Shown here in pieces: positions 26,009 through 35,134 of a DNA stretch of 64,000 nt (positions within the stretch are counted from its first letter, which is position 1; each line of letters starts with the position of its first letter). The notes under the pieces were generated by a model that saw only the letters and a program-made list of their open reading frames with translations, was not told the origin of the DNA and did no database searches. The DNA lies in assembly GCA_965197545.1 (NCBI GenBank), contig CBDANJ010000008.1:2108001-2172000 (forward strand). Reading direction: 5' to 3'. Source of the DNA: CATOSP01 sp965197545 (GTDB taxonomy: Bacteria > Chloroflexota > Dehalococcoidia > Lucifugimonadales > UBA3495). Made by a program: the position numbers and the translations under genes.

Positions 26009-28153
26009 ATGGCGACTAGCCCCCTGCAACAACGCGCGGAGCCCCGCTTTCCCTTTACCGCGATCGTCGGTCAGACCACCATGAAACGGGCGTTAATCCT
26101 TAACGCCATCAACACGAGGATCGGGGGGGTCCTGATTCGCGGCAAAAAGGGCACGGCCAAGTCCACTGCCGTCCGGTCCCTTGCGGCTCTTCTCCCCGAG
26201 GTAAGCGTGCTCCGGGGATGCCCCTATAGCTGCCCGCCCGATAACCGGCAGGGCCTGTGCCACTGGTGCCAACCAGAGGGAGAAGACACTCCGGCGGTGA
26301 CCCGCCAGGTCAGAATCGTAGACCTGCCTGTCGGCGCCACCGAGGACCGGTTGGTGGGCTCTTTGGACATCGAGCAGGCCATCCGGAGCGGCAGCCGCAG
26401 CTTCGAACCAGGGCTGATCGCCACGACCCACCGAGGCATCCTATATGTCGACGAAGTAAATCTCCTGAATGACCACCTAGTAGACGTGCTGCTGGACGCC
26501 GCCGCTATGGGGCGCAACTACGTGGAACGGGAGGGCATTTCCATCAGTCACGCCGCCGAATTCATCCTGGTAGGGACCATGAATCCGGAAGAGGGCGACC
26601 TGCGCCCCCAGCTACTCGACCGGTTCGGGCTAGCCGTAGAAGTCGACAGCGCGTTTACTTCCGAGGAGCGTCGGGACGTGGTTAAGCGGCGCATCGACTA
26701 CGAGGCAGACCCCTATGGTTTTATGGACCTCTGGCAAGGCTCCGAAGCCGAAGAACGGGACCGCATCCTCCGCAGCAGAGACCTTCTGGATCAGGTCACC
26801 GTCGACGAAGACATTCTGGAACTGATTACCGACATTTGCGCCGAGTACCAGGTCGACGGACTCCGGGCGGACATCACGATGTACAAAACGGCCAGCACCA
26901 TCGCCGCCTACGAAGGCCGGAACCGCGTGGTGGCCGAGGACGTGCGGGAAGCCGCCGAGATGGCGTTGCTGCACCGGCAGCGGCGCCAACCGTTCCAGCA
27001 ACCGCACCTCGTCACCGAGCAACTGGACCAGATGATCGAAGAGTTCCAGAACCAGCCGCGCCACCGCGAGCCGTCCGACCAGGATAGCGCGTCAGGTGAA
27101 GACCAGGACGACGGAGACCCTGACCCACCTGACCAAGAGCAGCAGCCTCCCGAGCCAACTGGCGACTCGGGTCCTCAAGACCAGTATTTCGAAGTCGGAA
27201 ATCCCTTTTCCGTCCGCGCCCTCCAGGTAAAGCCGCCCGACCACCGCGCCCGGCCAACCGGAGGACGCAGGGCGAGGACCGTCAGCGGCTCTCCCTCGGG
27301 CCGTTACGTGGGAGCGGAGACGCCTCAGGAAAAGGCTTCAGACCTGGCCTTGGACGCCACGCTCCGGGCTGCCGCGCCCCACCAAGCCCAGAGGCGCAGG
27401 GACGCCGAGGAGAACGAGCCGGGCGAGACCCCGCCCGCTTTTCTCATCGAACCCTGGGACGTTCGAGAAAAAGTCAGAGAGACCAAGACCGGCAGCCTCA
27501 TTCTCTTCGTCGTGGACGCCAGCGGCTCCATGGGAGCGCAACGCCGCATGGTGGCCGTCAAGGGGGCCATACTCTCCCTTCTTCTGGACGCTTACCAGAG
27601 GCGGGACCGGGTAGGGCTGATAGCTTTCCGCGGGACAACCGCCCAGGTGCTCTTGCCGCCAACTGCCAGTGTCGATCTGGCCCAGGTGCATCTGAGGGAG
27701 ATGCCCACCGGCGGCAGAACTCCGTTGAGCCGAGGTCTGCTGCTCGCCCTGGAAGTCATCGAGACAGAGAAGATGAAGGACCGTAACGTCCTACCCCTTC
27801 TTGTGGTGATGTCTGACGGAAGGGCCAACGTAGCCATGGGGACTGCGGACGCCCCGGCCGGGTCTGCCGGATACAGCGGGACCAGTCTCCCCATCGCGGA
27901 AGCCAAGGCCATGGCCGCGGCCATCAAGGAGCAGCACATCTCCGCGGTTGTCATAGACACTGAGACCGACTTCCTGCGCCTTGGTCTAGCACAGCCCATC
28001 GCCGAAGCCATGGGCGCGCCATGCATCAAACTTGAAGAGCTGCAGTCTGACGCACTGGCCGAAGCCGTGCGCCTCCAGCTCCCAACGACCGATGACCCGC
28101 CCCTAACCCCAGATGAAATCCAGGGCTTGCTACAACGGATCAACTTGACATAA
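26009..28153 (+). CDS. Mg/Co-chelatase ChlI-ChlD fusion (AAA+ and VWA domains)
   Basis: 714 residues. Residues 1-330 are an AAA+ ATPase of the ChlI/BchI type: Walker A GKKGTAKST, Walker B GILYVDEVNLL, and the CPYSCPPDNRQGLCHWC insert with paired cysteines. A Pro/Asp/Glu/Gln-rich linker follows (about 350-430). The C-terminal 200 residues are a von Willebrand A domain with the MIDAS motif DASGSMG, typical of ChlD. Such fusions act as the ATPase partner of CobN where CobS and CobT are missing. Start: ATG 26009 with GAAGAGG close upstream; a TTG at 25988 is the alternative. Confidence 0.92.
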   Translation: MATSPLQQRAEPRFPFTAIVGQTTMKRALILNAINTRIGGVLIRGKKGTAKSTAVRSLAALLPEVSVLRGCPYSCPPDNRQGLCHWCQPEGEDTPAVTRQVRIVDLPVGATEDRLVGSLDIEQAIRSGSRSFEPGLIATTHRGILYVDEVNLLNDHLVDVLLDAAAMGRNYVEREGISISHAAEFILVGTMNPEEGDLRPQLLDRFGLAVEVDSAFTSEERRDVVKRRIDYEADPYGFMDLWQGSEAEERDRILRSRDLLDQVTVDEDILELITDICAEYQVDGLRADITMYKTASTIAAYEGRNRVVAEDVREAAEMALLHRQRRQPFQQPHLVTEQLDQMIEEFQNQPRHREPSDQDSASGEDQDDGDPDPPDQEQQPPEPTGDSGPQDQYFEVGNPFSVRALQVKPPDHRARPTGGRRARTVSGSPSGRYVGAETPQEKASDLALDATLRAAAPHQAQRRRDAEENEPGETPPAFLIEPWDVREKVRETKTGSLILFVVDASGSMGAQRRMVAVKGAILSLLLDAYQRRDRVGLIAFRGTTAQVLLPPTASVDLAQVHLREMPTGGRTPLSRGLLLALEVIETEKMKDRNVLPLLVVMSDGRANVAMGTADAPAGSAGYSGTSLPIAEAKAMAAAIKEQHISAVVIDTETDFLRLGLAQPIAEAMGAPCIKLEELQSDALAEAVRLQLPTTDDPPLTPDEIQGLLQRINLT

Positions 28154-29223
28154 GCTGGCCGTAATGCCAAGCGTCGACCGTCGAGATTGGTCCACGTACT
28201 GTGCTGACTACTGCCCGTGTTCAAAAATCCCATCTCTCTGCCAGGAACACACTTGTTTCCAACGCCATTGTCAAGAGTTTAGGCTCTAGGTTCAGGCAAC
28301 CAATTTTACGCTTGGGCCATCGGTAATCATTGGCTTCACTTAGTAACTATCTCAAAACGAGGCTTCCCAAATGTCTCCCCCTTTCGCAAAAGGGGGATTT
28401 CGCCTCTGCCTGAGCCTGTTCGTTCAGTTTTGAGATAGTTTCTAAGTTGACTGAAGCTGCCTGGATTCAAGACGTGCGTTCCGTCCGAGACCGCCGCGAG
28501 AGGACATTGCAATTATTCCAAGAATACACGACTGCCGTGGATGCGATCGTGATGTTACGGGCTTTTCGTGAGCCAAATATAGTTCCCCACTGGTATCAAT
28601 TGCTGGAGATTCCGTCTTCGATCTTTCATTCACTCTAAAGCGCACCGCTGAACGCATTCGCCAGTGACGGTCCGACAATCGACTGTTCTTTCGGGAATTA
28701 TCCTGTTGCCGCCCGCGTGTCATTAGATCGATCAGATGCCAAAATCACGGTGAAGCAGGTCCTCTTGTCAGCTTGCACGATTCACGCCGAATGGGAACTT
28801 ATTAGCCAATAAAGCTTTGTGCCGCGCCACCAATGCTGAAGGTCCTGTATGGGACTCAGTGAGTTATTAGGCATTTTCGATCGAGGCACAGGACCAACGT
28901 ATCCAGCGCTATCAGCACACATTTTATGCTTGCGGTCTGTCTATCAAGGCGCCGAAAGGAGTATCATTTCCCGGAGCGACACGAGCCTCTATAGTTAGAC
29001 TTGAATTTACGAATGCACGGATAGCTGACCGCTACCGTACATGGAGAATTTTTAATTCCGGTCTTGAGCCGGGACGATGCGTCACGTGGGTTTCTCGCCG
29101 ATTGTTTACATCAGTCCAGGTTATTGATAATCTTTTCTATACCGTTTCCCTAATCACGCGAAACCGTCTTCCTGCTGGCTGAATAGTCTCGGCTACCCCA
29201 AAATCTTTCTCCAGGAGTTTATC
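28154..29223. other. One-kilobase gap without a recognisable gene
   Basis: Holds the 96-base repeat at 28345-28440 and otherwise no supported gene. A 63-codon frame at 28447-28638 has no recognisable motif. From about 28740 to 29200 the sequence is visibly richer in A/T than its neighbours and may be an eroded insertion. I looked for a T-box leader before glyS and did not find its TGG-ACC-type core. Confidence 0.6.
28345..28440. mobile_element. MITE-like repeat family 2, copy 1
   Basis: 96 bases bounded by AACTATCTCAAAAC and its exact inverse GTTTTGAGATAGTT. The interior includes CCCCCTTTCGCAAAAGGGGG, a perfect-looking hairpin. An inverted copy with the same interior order lies at 61617-61720. 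No coding capacity. Confidence 0.8.
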
Positions 29224-30543
29224 TTGGCCCGCACTCTTCCCTATGGCGACATGGACAAAATCCTATCCTTGGCCAAGCGCCGGGGGTTCGTATTTCAGAG
29301 CAGCGAGGTCTACGGCGGCCTGGCCTCGACATGGGACTACGGTCCAATGGGCGTCGAACTCAAACGCCACGTCAGAGAGGCGTGGTGGCGCTCAACGGTC
29401 CTGGAACGCGACGACATGGTTGGGCTGGACGCCGCCATCTTGATGCATCCCCAGGCGTGGGTCGCCAGCGGCCATGTGGAGAACTTCTCGGACCCCATGG
29501 TCGAATGCCGCGGTTGCAACCTGCGCTACCGCGCCGACCACATTGAGACCGACACCTGCCCTTCTTGCGGCGGTGACCTCACCGACCCCAGGCGGTTCAA
29601 CCTGATGTTCCGCACCTTCATGGGCCCCGTGGAAGACAGCGCCCACGAGGTCTACTTGAGGCCGGAGACCGCCCAGGGAATCTTTGTGAACTTTGGCAAC
29701 GTGCTCAACTCCAGCCGGAAGAAACTCCCCTTCGGAATCGCTCAGGTCGGAAAGGCGTTTCGCAACGAGATTACGCCGGGAAACTTCACGTTCCGCACCC
29801 GCGAGTTCGAGCAAATGGAGGTGGAGTTTTTCATCAAGCCAGGCACCAATAGCGAGTGGCTTCATAGCTGGCTCAATTCCAGGTTGGATTGGTACGTGGC
29901 CCACGGCATCCGCCGCGACAATCTGCGGCTAAGGCAGCACGCATCCGATGAGCTAGCCCACTACGCCAATGATTGCTACGACATCGAATACCGCTTCCCC
30001 TGGGGCTGGGCAGAGTTGGAGGGCATAGCCGACCGGACGGACTTCGACCTCCGGCAGCATTCCCAGTCCAGCGGCGAGGACCTTTCCTATTTCGATGACG
30101 AAACCCAAAGCCGGTACTTCCCCCACGTGATCGAACCGTCGGGCGGACTGGATAGAGCCGTCCTCGCCTTCTGGCTGGACTCCTACGACGAAGAGCCCGA
30201 CGGCAACGCCACTCGGGTTGTCTTGCACCTACACCGCAAGCTGGCCCCGTATACGGTCGCCGTCTTGCCCTTGAGCCGCAACGCCCGGCTGACCCCGACT
30301 GCGCGGGAGATATACGCGCAACTAAGGCGGCATTTCACAGTCCAATTCGATGATGCCCAGAGCATCGGACGTAGGTACCGGCGGCAGGATGAGATAGGCA
30401 CACCCTTCTGCGTGACTGTTGATTTCGACAGTCTCGAAGACCACCAGGTGACCATTCGCGACCGGGACACCATGCACCAGAGCCGGGTCCCACTAGCCCA
30501 ACTTGTTGCCACTCTCCAGGATAAAGTCGAACACGGCTGGTAG
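29224..30543 (+). CDS. glyS: Glycyl-tRNA synthetase, single-chain alpha2 type
   Basis: 439 residues of class II aminoacyl-tRNA synthetase; charges tRNA-Gly in the cytoplasm. GFVFQSSEVYGGLASTWDYG is the family N-terminus. Motif 2 is visible as VGKAFRNEITP with FRTREFEQMEVEFF, and motif 3 as GGLDRAVLAFW. A CxxC...CxxC zinc knuckle (CRGCN, CPSCGG) is inserted, and a C-terminal anticodon-binding domain starts near residue 335. The start is TTG at 29224, with AGGAG 6 bases upstream. Confidence 0.96.
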   Translation: MARTLPYGDMDKILSLAKRRGFVFQSSEVYGGLASTWDYGPMGVELKRHVREAWWRSTVLERDDMVGLDAAILMHPQAWVASGHVENFSDPMVECRGCNLRYRADHIETDTCPSCGGDLTDPRRFNLMFRTFMGPVEDSAHEVYLRPETAQGIFVNFGNVLNSSRKKLPFGIAQVGKAFRNEITPGNFTFRTREFEQMEVEFFIKPGTNSEWLHSWLNSRLDWYVAHGIRRDNLRLRQHASDELAHYANDCYDIEYRFPWGWAELEGIADRTDFDLRQHSQSSGEDLSYFDDETQSRYFPHVIEPSGGLDRAVLAFWLDSYDEEPDGNATRVVLHLHRKLAPYTVAVLPLSRNARLTPTAREIYAQLRRHFTVQFDDAQSIGRRYRRQDEIGTPFCVTVDFDSLEDHQVTIRDRDTMHQSRVPLAQLVATLQDKVEHGW

Positions 30544-30687
30544 CTTGCCCGCCTTTCGGTCTCGCCGCGGCGGCGGACGGGTCAACCCGCATTTACGCGG
30601 CGTCTCTTGAGGCGCGGTGTTTATCTTAACTGCGGCGATTTACTGAAGCGATTATCTGATCGGTAGAAGAATGCTGGGGAGGGTCTA

Positions 30688-31428
30688 ATGACTGGGCGGG
30701 AGATCGATCAAGATAGCGAGTCTCGTTTGTTACAGGTGGTCGAGGCGGTGGCGATATCGCCGGAAGAGGCTATGGCCACCGTCGACGGGTACATGTCCCA
30801 AAGCAGGAAACGCCACCCGACGGATTCCGAGTGGGACCACAAAATACGCGTAGCCGACAAAATCATCCAGCGGTACTCCAAATATGCCATGGTGGTCGGG
30901 GCCGCAACTGGACTTCCAGCGGTGGTCCCGGGGCTCGGCACTCTGGTCTCGGCAGCGGGGAGCGCAGTCGCCGATGCGGCGGTTTCCATGAAGCTCCAGG
31001 TCGACATGTGCATGTGCCTGGCCCAGGTCTTCGGCAACGATGTCTCCACCGACGAAGGACGCTACCTCGCCTTCCTAATCGCCGCCACTGGCAGCGTCCA
31101 ACGGGAAGTGGATGAGGATGGCGTCAGAGTGGGTTCTGAAGCCGGTGTTGACATGGTCCGGTCTTACCTCCGGGGCGCGGCATTGCAGGCAGTCAAACAG
31201 GCATTCCGAAAGTTTGGAGTCTCCTTCACTAGGAAAGCCTTCCAAAAGGCCATCCCCTTCGGTGTTGGGGTCTTCATAGGTGGCAGCGCCAACTACGCCC
31301 TGACCCGCCACGTCGGTAGGGAGGCCAAGCAGTGGTTCATCATCGACTCGGTTAGAGAGGATGATTCGCCCCGGACCACGGTCGACCGGGATGTTACAAG
31401 CAACCGCGTCCTACCCGCGGTGCAGTAA
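30688..31428 (+). CDS. EcsC-like protein
   Basis: 246 residues. The glycine/alanine-rich hydrophobic stretch VVGAATGLPAVVPGLGTLVSAAGSAVADA (about residues 70-98) and a second one near the C-terminus (FGVGVFIGGSANYAL) resemble the EcsC family, whose function is unclear but often membrane-associated. The N-terminal third is charged. It ends one base before the next gene starts and is probably in one operon with the toxin pair that follows. Confidence 0.6.
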   Translation: MTGREIDQDSESRLLQVVEAVAISPEEAMATVDGYMSQSRKRHPTDSEWDHKIRVADKIIQRYSKYAMVVGAATGLPAVVPGLGTLVSAAGSAVADAAVSMKLQVDMCMCLAQVFGNDVSTDEGRYLAFLIAATGSVQREVDEDGVRVGSEAGVDMVRSYLRGAALQAVKQAFRKFGVSFTRKAFQKAIPFGVGVFIGGSANYALTRHVGREAKQWFIIDSVREDDSPRTTVDRDVTSNRVLPAVQ

Positions 31429-31429
31429 G

Positions 31430-31852
31430 ATGACCAACGAGCAGCGCGGACATGTCCGTAGGTATATACGCAGCATCCGCCGGAGCCTCACCAGGCTGGA
31501 GGAGTTGATCCGGGAAGGCGAGTCCCAGACCCCCGAACCCCGCCCTCACGACCCGCGAAGCGAGTTGCTGGAGCGAATCCACGTCACGGGCGCGATGGAA
31601 CAGCGGCAACTCTTCCGCCTTCTGGACAGCCGAAACATGAGCCACACCTGGATAGGCGCTCAGGTTGGGGCCGAATTCTTGGATATGTGGCACGCCGCGG
31701 ACGGCAAGAGCTTCTACCGGGTCACACCCAGGGCGATCCGGGAACTGCACCTGGGCCAACTGGCGTCGGTGGCGACATTCGCTTCGTTGTCCGAATCTGC
31801 GTTCGAGGACGACTGGCAGAGCGAAGAGGACTCCCAATATGACCGGTTATGA
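31430..31852 (+). CDS. Putative antitoxin or partner of the MazF-like toxin
   Basis: 140 residues; I do not recognise the family. It starts (ATG 31430) directly after the EcsC-like stop and overlaps the MazF/PemK-like gene by 14 bases, the arrangement of an antitoxin. The N-terminus is highly basic (RGHVRRYIRSIRRSLTRLEE) and could bind nucleic acid. The remainder has a pattern of short helices and an acidic tail (ESAFEDDWQSEEDSQ) that could block an RNase. It is not an evident AbrB, ribbon-helix-helix or Phd protein. Confidence 0.6.
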   Translation: MTNEQRGHVRRYIRSIRRSLTRLEELIREGESQTPEPRPHDPRSELLERIHVTGAMEQRQLFRLLDSRNMSHTWIGAQVGAEFLDMWHAADGKSFYRVTPRAIRELHLGQLASVATFASLSESAFEDDWQSEEDSQYDRL

Positions 31853-32192
31853 CCGGGGCGACGTTATCCTTGTTCCTTATCCGTTTGGGGAACGAGCCGG
31901 AGGGCGAAAGCGTCCCGCTCTCGTAATGAGCTCGCGGGAGTACAACCAGGCAACCGGAGAGTTGGTGATCGCCCAGATCACCGGCAGGGCTTCCGCTCCG
32001 GAACGTCCCGGTGACTCCAACATCGAGCAATGGAAAGAGGCCAATCTCCCCGGTCCGGCAATCGTCAGGTCTCGCCTCGCAACCCTCAATATTTCCCTGG
32101 TGCTCCGCCGCCTGGGTACTCTCACCAACGAAGATTTTCAGCGTGCATGGACCGCTCTGTCTGCCGCATTGTCTTTCGTTGTTGCCGAGTAA
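31839..32192 (+). CDS. MazF/PemK-family endoribonuclease toxin
   Basis: 117 residues. RGDVILVPYPFGERAGGRKRP at the N-terminus followed by ALVMSS is the classic MazF/PemK opening, and the central and C-terminal parts (QITGRAS, SRLATLNISLVLRRLGTLT) fit the fold. MazF enzymes cleave mRNA at short motifs and are held in check by the neighbouring antitoxin. ATG at 31839 lies inside the upstream gene. Confidence 0.85.
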   Translation: MTGYDRGDVILVPYPFGERAGGRKRPALVMSSREYNQATGELVIAQITGRASAPERPGDSNIEQWKEANLPGPAIVRSRLATLNISLVLRRLGTLTNEDFQRAWTALSAALSFVVAE

Positions 32193-32345
32193 AAAGGGGC
32201 GGCGAAGGCCATGCGGAGGAAACACATTTCTATGAAGACTTCCCCGCCCGGTGCGTCCCGGCCCGCCGGTTGACACTAACTCAAACCCCTGAGTATCATC
32301 GCCAGGATTCCATATGGCTGCTCTGATACAGGACATGATTGAGCT

Positions 32346-33131
32346 ATGACGACAAACCCGGTGTCCTCCGCTATCCGTAAGGGCCTCTTCACGAGAATCG
32401 TTGGGAAACGCTTCTTGTATTATCAAGAACTTACCTCGACGATGGACGACGCCCGGCGCCTGGCCGACGGCGGTACGGAAGAAGGCACAGTAATCATGGC
32501 GGAGAACCAGACTTCCGGAAGAGGCCGCTTCGGCAGGAACTGGGTTTCCGGCCAGGGGAATATCCACCTCTCGGTGGTCTTCCGCCCCTCCATAGAGGTA
32601 CTGCCTCAACTTACCATGATGAGCGCGGTCGCCGTTGCCAGAGCCATACGGAAGACCACCGCCCTGGAACCGCGCATCAAATGGCCTAACGACGTGCTTG
32701 TCAACGGCAAAAAGGTGTCCGGCATTCTGGTGGAGGCCGCGGCCCTGGGTTCGGAGATCGACTATGCCGTCGTAGGCGTGGGTATCAACGTTAGCCTGGA
32801 TACCTCAGGGTTCTCCGAGATTGCCGACTCCGCCAGTTGCCTCGAAGCGTTAGCGGGCCGTGCGTTGGCCAGGGACGAAGTCTTACGCCAACTTCTGATG
32901 GAGATGGACGCACTCTACCTGCAGGCCCTACAGGGTGACTCGGTCCTGGAGGAGTGGCGGGCTCTGATGGACACCATCGGACAACGAGTGACTGTCTCCT
33001 GGCGGGACGATAACTGGCAGGGTTTGGTCGAAGGCGTTGACCGCGCCGGCAACATGCTTCTCCGGTTGGACAACGGCGATCTTATGACCATGACCGCCGG
33101 AGACGTGACCCTGCAAGGCGCCGCCAATTAG
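32346..33131 (+). CDS. birA: Biotin--protein ligase without the DNA-binding domain
   Basis: 261 residues. Attaches biotin to carboxylase carrier proteins. ELTSTMDDARRLADGG followed by QTSGRGRFGRNWVS (the GRGRxGR adenylate loop) and KWPNDVLVNGKKVSGIL are the family's catalytic motifs. The helix-turn-helix of E. coli-type BirA is missing, so it should be enzyme only, not repressor. Confidence 0.95.
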   Translation: MTTNPVSSAIRKGLFTRIVGKRFLYYQELTSTMDDARRLADGGTEEGTVIMAENQTSGRGRFGRNWVSGQGNIHLSVVFRPSIEVLPQLTMMSAVAVARAIRKTTALEPRIKWPNDVLVNGKKVSGILVEAAALGSEIDYAVVGVGINVSLDTSGFSEIADSASCLEALAGRALARDEVLRQLLMEMDALYLQALQGDSVLEEWRALMDTIGQRVTVSWRDDNWQGLVEGVDRAGNMLLRLDNGDLMTMTAGDVTLQGAAN

Positions 33132-33218
33132 CGACCGTTTCGAGCCCCCGGCAGCGGTTATGACCTGTTGGCGGCTCCCCTGACCATCGTGGACCCCATT
33201 AGAAAACGTGAGGAAGAA

Positions 33219-34028
33219 ATGCTAGACCGCCTGAGTCTGGACGGCAGGGTGGTGCTAATCACCGGAGGAGGCACCGGCCTTGGTCTTGCCATGGTGCGGG
33301 CACTCGCTCGAGCCGGGGCCAACGTCGCCATTGGCGGGCGCCGCCAGGGACCCATCGACGCGGCGGCAGCCGAGGTCAAGGACCTGGGCGGCGAGTCCCT
33401 TGCCGTTTCCACCGATGTGACGGATTCCGCCCAGGTGGACCGGCTGATTTCCAGCGCCGTTGACCGCTTCGGACACATAGATGTGCTTATAAACAACGCC
33501 GGCGCGGTCCAGGAAAACGTCACCAAACCCATTTGGGACATCACCGACGACGAATGGTCACAGGTGATGGACGTAAATTTGACCGGCGCGTTTTACTGCG
33601 CCAGGACCGCCGCAAAGGTGATGGCCGACCGCGGATCGGGCAAGATCATCAACGTTGCTTCGGGGTTCGGACTGCGGGCTGGCCGGGACATCTACATGTA
33701 TTGCTGCAGCAAAGGCGGCATGATCCAGCTTACCCGCGTGCTCTCCTTCAGCCTGGCCCGCCACGGCATCACCGCCAACAGCATCGTGCCCGGCTACATA
33801 CCGACCGCCAGCACCGAGTCAGACATCCGGGACACCTTGCCAAGGTCTGGCGACTTTCTGCCCACGGGCAAATTGGGCCGTCCGGAGGACCTGGGGCCCT
33901 TGGCCGTGTTCCTTGCGTCTCCGGCTTCGGACTACATGACCGGAGAGATGTTCATTGCCGACGGTGGAGGGCTGGCCGGGGGAATCGCTCCCACCGGACA
34001 TGCGCCCGTCGTGCCATTGGAGCCTTAA
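33219..34028 (+). CDS. Short-chain dehydrogenase/reductase (SDR)
   Basis: 269 residues of a classical NAD(P)-dependent SDR. TGGGTGLG (cofactor), NNAG, and the catalytic YCCSK (YxxxK) with an upstream serine (NVASGFG) are all present. I chose the ATG at 33219 (AGGA upstream) over the TTG at 33168. The substrate is unknown; gluconate-5-dehydrogenase-like enzymes have this look. It is followed after one base by a second, degenerate SDR. Confidence 0.85.
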   Translation: MLDRLSLDGRVVLITGGGTGLGLAMVRALARAGANVAIGGRRQGPIDAAAAEVKDLGGESLAVSTDVTDSAQVDRLISSAVDRFGHIDVLINNAGAVQENVTKPIWDITDDEWSQVMDVNLTGAFYCARTAAKVMADRGSGKIINVASGFGLRAGRDIYMYCCSKGGMIQLTRVLSFSLARHGITANSIVPGYIPTASTESDIRDTLPRSGDFLPTGKLGRPEDLGPLAVFLASPASDYMTGEMFIADGGGLAGGIAPTGHAPVVPLEP

Positions 34029-34029
34029 C

Positions 34030-34794
34030 ATGCCCCCACTCCCCGAATATAGCCTGTCCGGCAGGGTGGCTATCCTCAACACCTCCGGTGGAGACGAAGC
34101 CCCGTTGCTGGCCCAGGCGCTCGCCGAGGCTGGAGCATCGGTGTTCGCCATAGCCCGTCGTCAGTCCCAACTGGACGCCATTACCGGCGCGCTGCGGGAC
34201 TATTCCCCAGGCCTAATCGGCGGCGCGGCTGCCGAAGTGTCCACCCAGTCAGGAGCCGGCCAGGCGTTGTCAGCCTTCGAGAGCTTAAACGTCCCGGCGG
34301 GCATATTGGTCAACGACGCTCGCAGCATGTTTGCCAAGCCCGTCGACGAAATTAGTCCGGAAGAGTGGGATGAGGTGCTGGCGCGCAACCTCAAGGCCAC
34401 CTTCTTGATTACCCAGCGCGTCGGCCGCGGCATGGTGGCGCATGGATATGGCCGTATCGTCAATGTCATGTCCGAGCTGGCCGAACGCGGCATGATCAAC
34501 GGCTCCGCCTTCGCGGTAAGCCAAGCGGGGCTGCTGTCCCTGACCCGCTGCCTTGCCCTGGAATGGGGCCGCAGCAACATCCGGGTCAACGCCCTGGGAA
34601 CGGGGTGGTCGACCGCCGAGGATATCCCTCTGGAAGTCCAGCGCGAGGAGCTGTTGGTCAGGTATACACCCCTGAGGCGTAAGGCACATCCCCGGGATTT
34701 CGGACCCTTGCTCGTTTACCTCTGCTCCGAGGCCTGCGACTACACAACCGGCCAACCGGTCTACATAGACGGCGGCCTTAATGCCCACCCGTAG
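34030..34794 (+). CDS. Degenerate SDR, predicted non-catalytic
   Basis: 254 residues clearly related to SDRs in length and overall pattern (VRVNALGTGW, CDYTTGQPVYIDGG near the end). However, the glycine motif is lost (NTSGGDEAPLL), the NNAG block is VNDARS, and the YxxxK pair is replaced by FAVSQ. It starts one base after the active SDR, so it may be a structural or regulatory partner in a heteromer. Confidence 0.75.
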   Translation: MPPLPEYSLSGRVAILNTSGGDEAPLLAQALAEAGASVFAIARRQSQLDAITGALRDYSPGLIGGAAAEVSTQSGAGQALSAFESLNVPAGILVNDARSMFAKPVDEISPEEWDEVLARNLKATFLITQRVGRGMVAHGYGRIVNVMSELAERGMINGSAFAVSQAGLLSLTRCLALEWGRSNIRVNALGTGWSTAEDIPLEVQREELLVRYTPLRRKAHPRDFGPLLVYLCSEACDYTTGQPVYIDGGLNAHP

Positions 34795-34885
34795 CCAGTC
34801 GGCGCCCCCCTCGTCCTGACGCCATTCCATATACAGGAACACCCTCGGCCAGACCATCCCCCGCGTGCAGTGCGAGGGGTGCTTC

Positions 34886-35049
34886 CAGGGTCTTTTAGTT
34901 CTCCGCGACAGCCCCTCTCCCAGAGGGAGAGGGGTTGGGGTGAGGGCCATGTGGCGAGGGGCAACCTGGCGGGCGCATGAAATTTCACCCTCATCCCGTC
35001 CTTCTCCTTCAAGGGAGAAGGGGTAGTATTCCAAAAATTGAATGCCCTG
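34886..35049. mobile_element. Older MITE related to family 1 (164 bp, inverted)
   Basis: Runs from CAGGG (34886) to CCCTG (35049), 164 bases against 165 for the two young copies. It contains the same CCCTCTCCC/GGGAGAGGGG hairpin blocks in reverse orientation. The terminal repeats are diverged and no target duplication is visible, which fits an older insertion. It lies between the SDR pair and the his operon; its right end is 18 bases upstream of the predicted his promoter. Confidence 0.55.
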
Positions 35050-35067
35050 GAAGCCGCTCCCCGGAAG

Positions 35068-35096
35068 TTGAACCGCTGGTTTGGCTGATGTACAAT
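35068..35096 (+). promoter_or_regulatory. Predicted his operon promoter
   Basis: TTGAAC (35068-35073), 17-base spacer, TACAAT (35091-35096). Transcription would begin near 35103, about 30 bases before the chosen hisZ ATG. This also rules out the earlier in-frame codon at 35081 as the start. Confidence 0.6.
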
Positions 35097-35134
35097 TTTT
35101 GGGTGTTAATAGACACGTCTTCCAGCGCCGTCCA

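Noticed and set aside
28447..28638. Small 63-codon frame next to repeat family 2.
   Set aside because: No recognisable motif or conserved feature, and its start lies at the repeat edge; not enough to call a gene.
28900..29223. T-box or other tRNA-sensing leader before glycyl-tRNA synthetase.
   Set aside because: No TGGNACC-type antiterminator core or terminator was found.
30544..30687. Terminator after glyS.
   Set aside because: Only weak, imperfect GC-rich pairing and no T-run.
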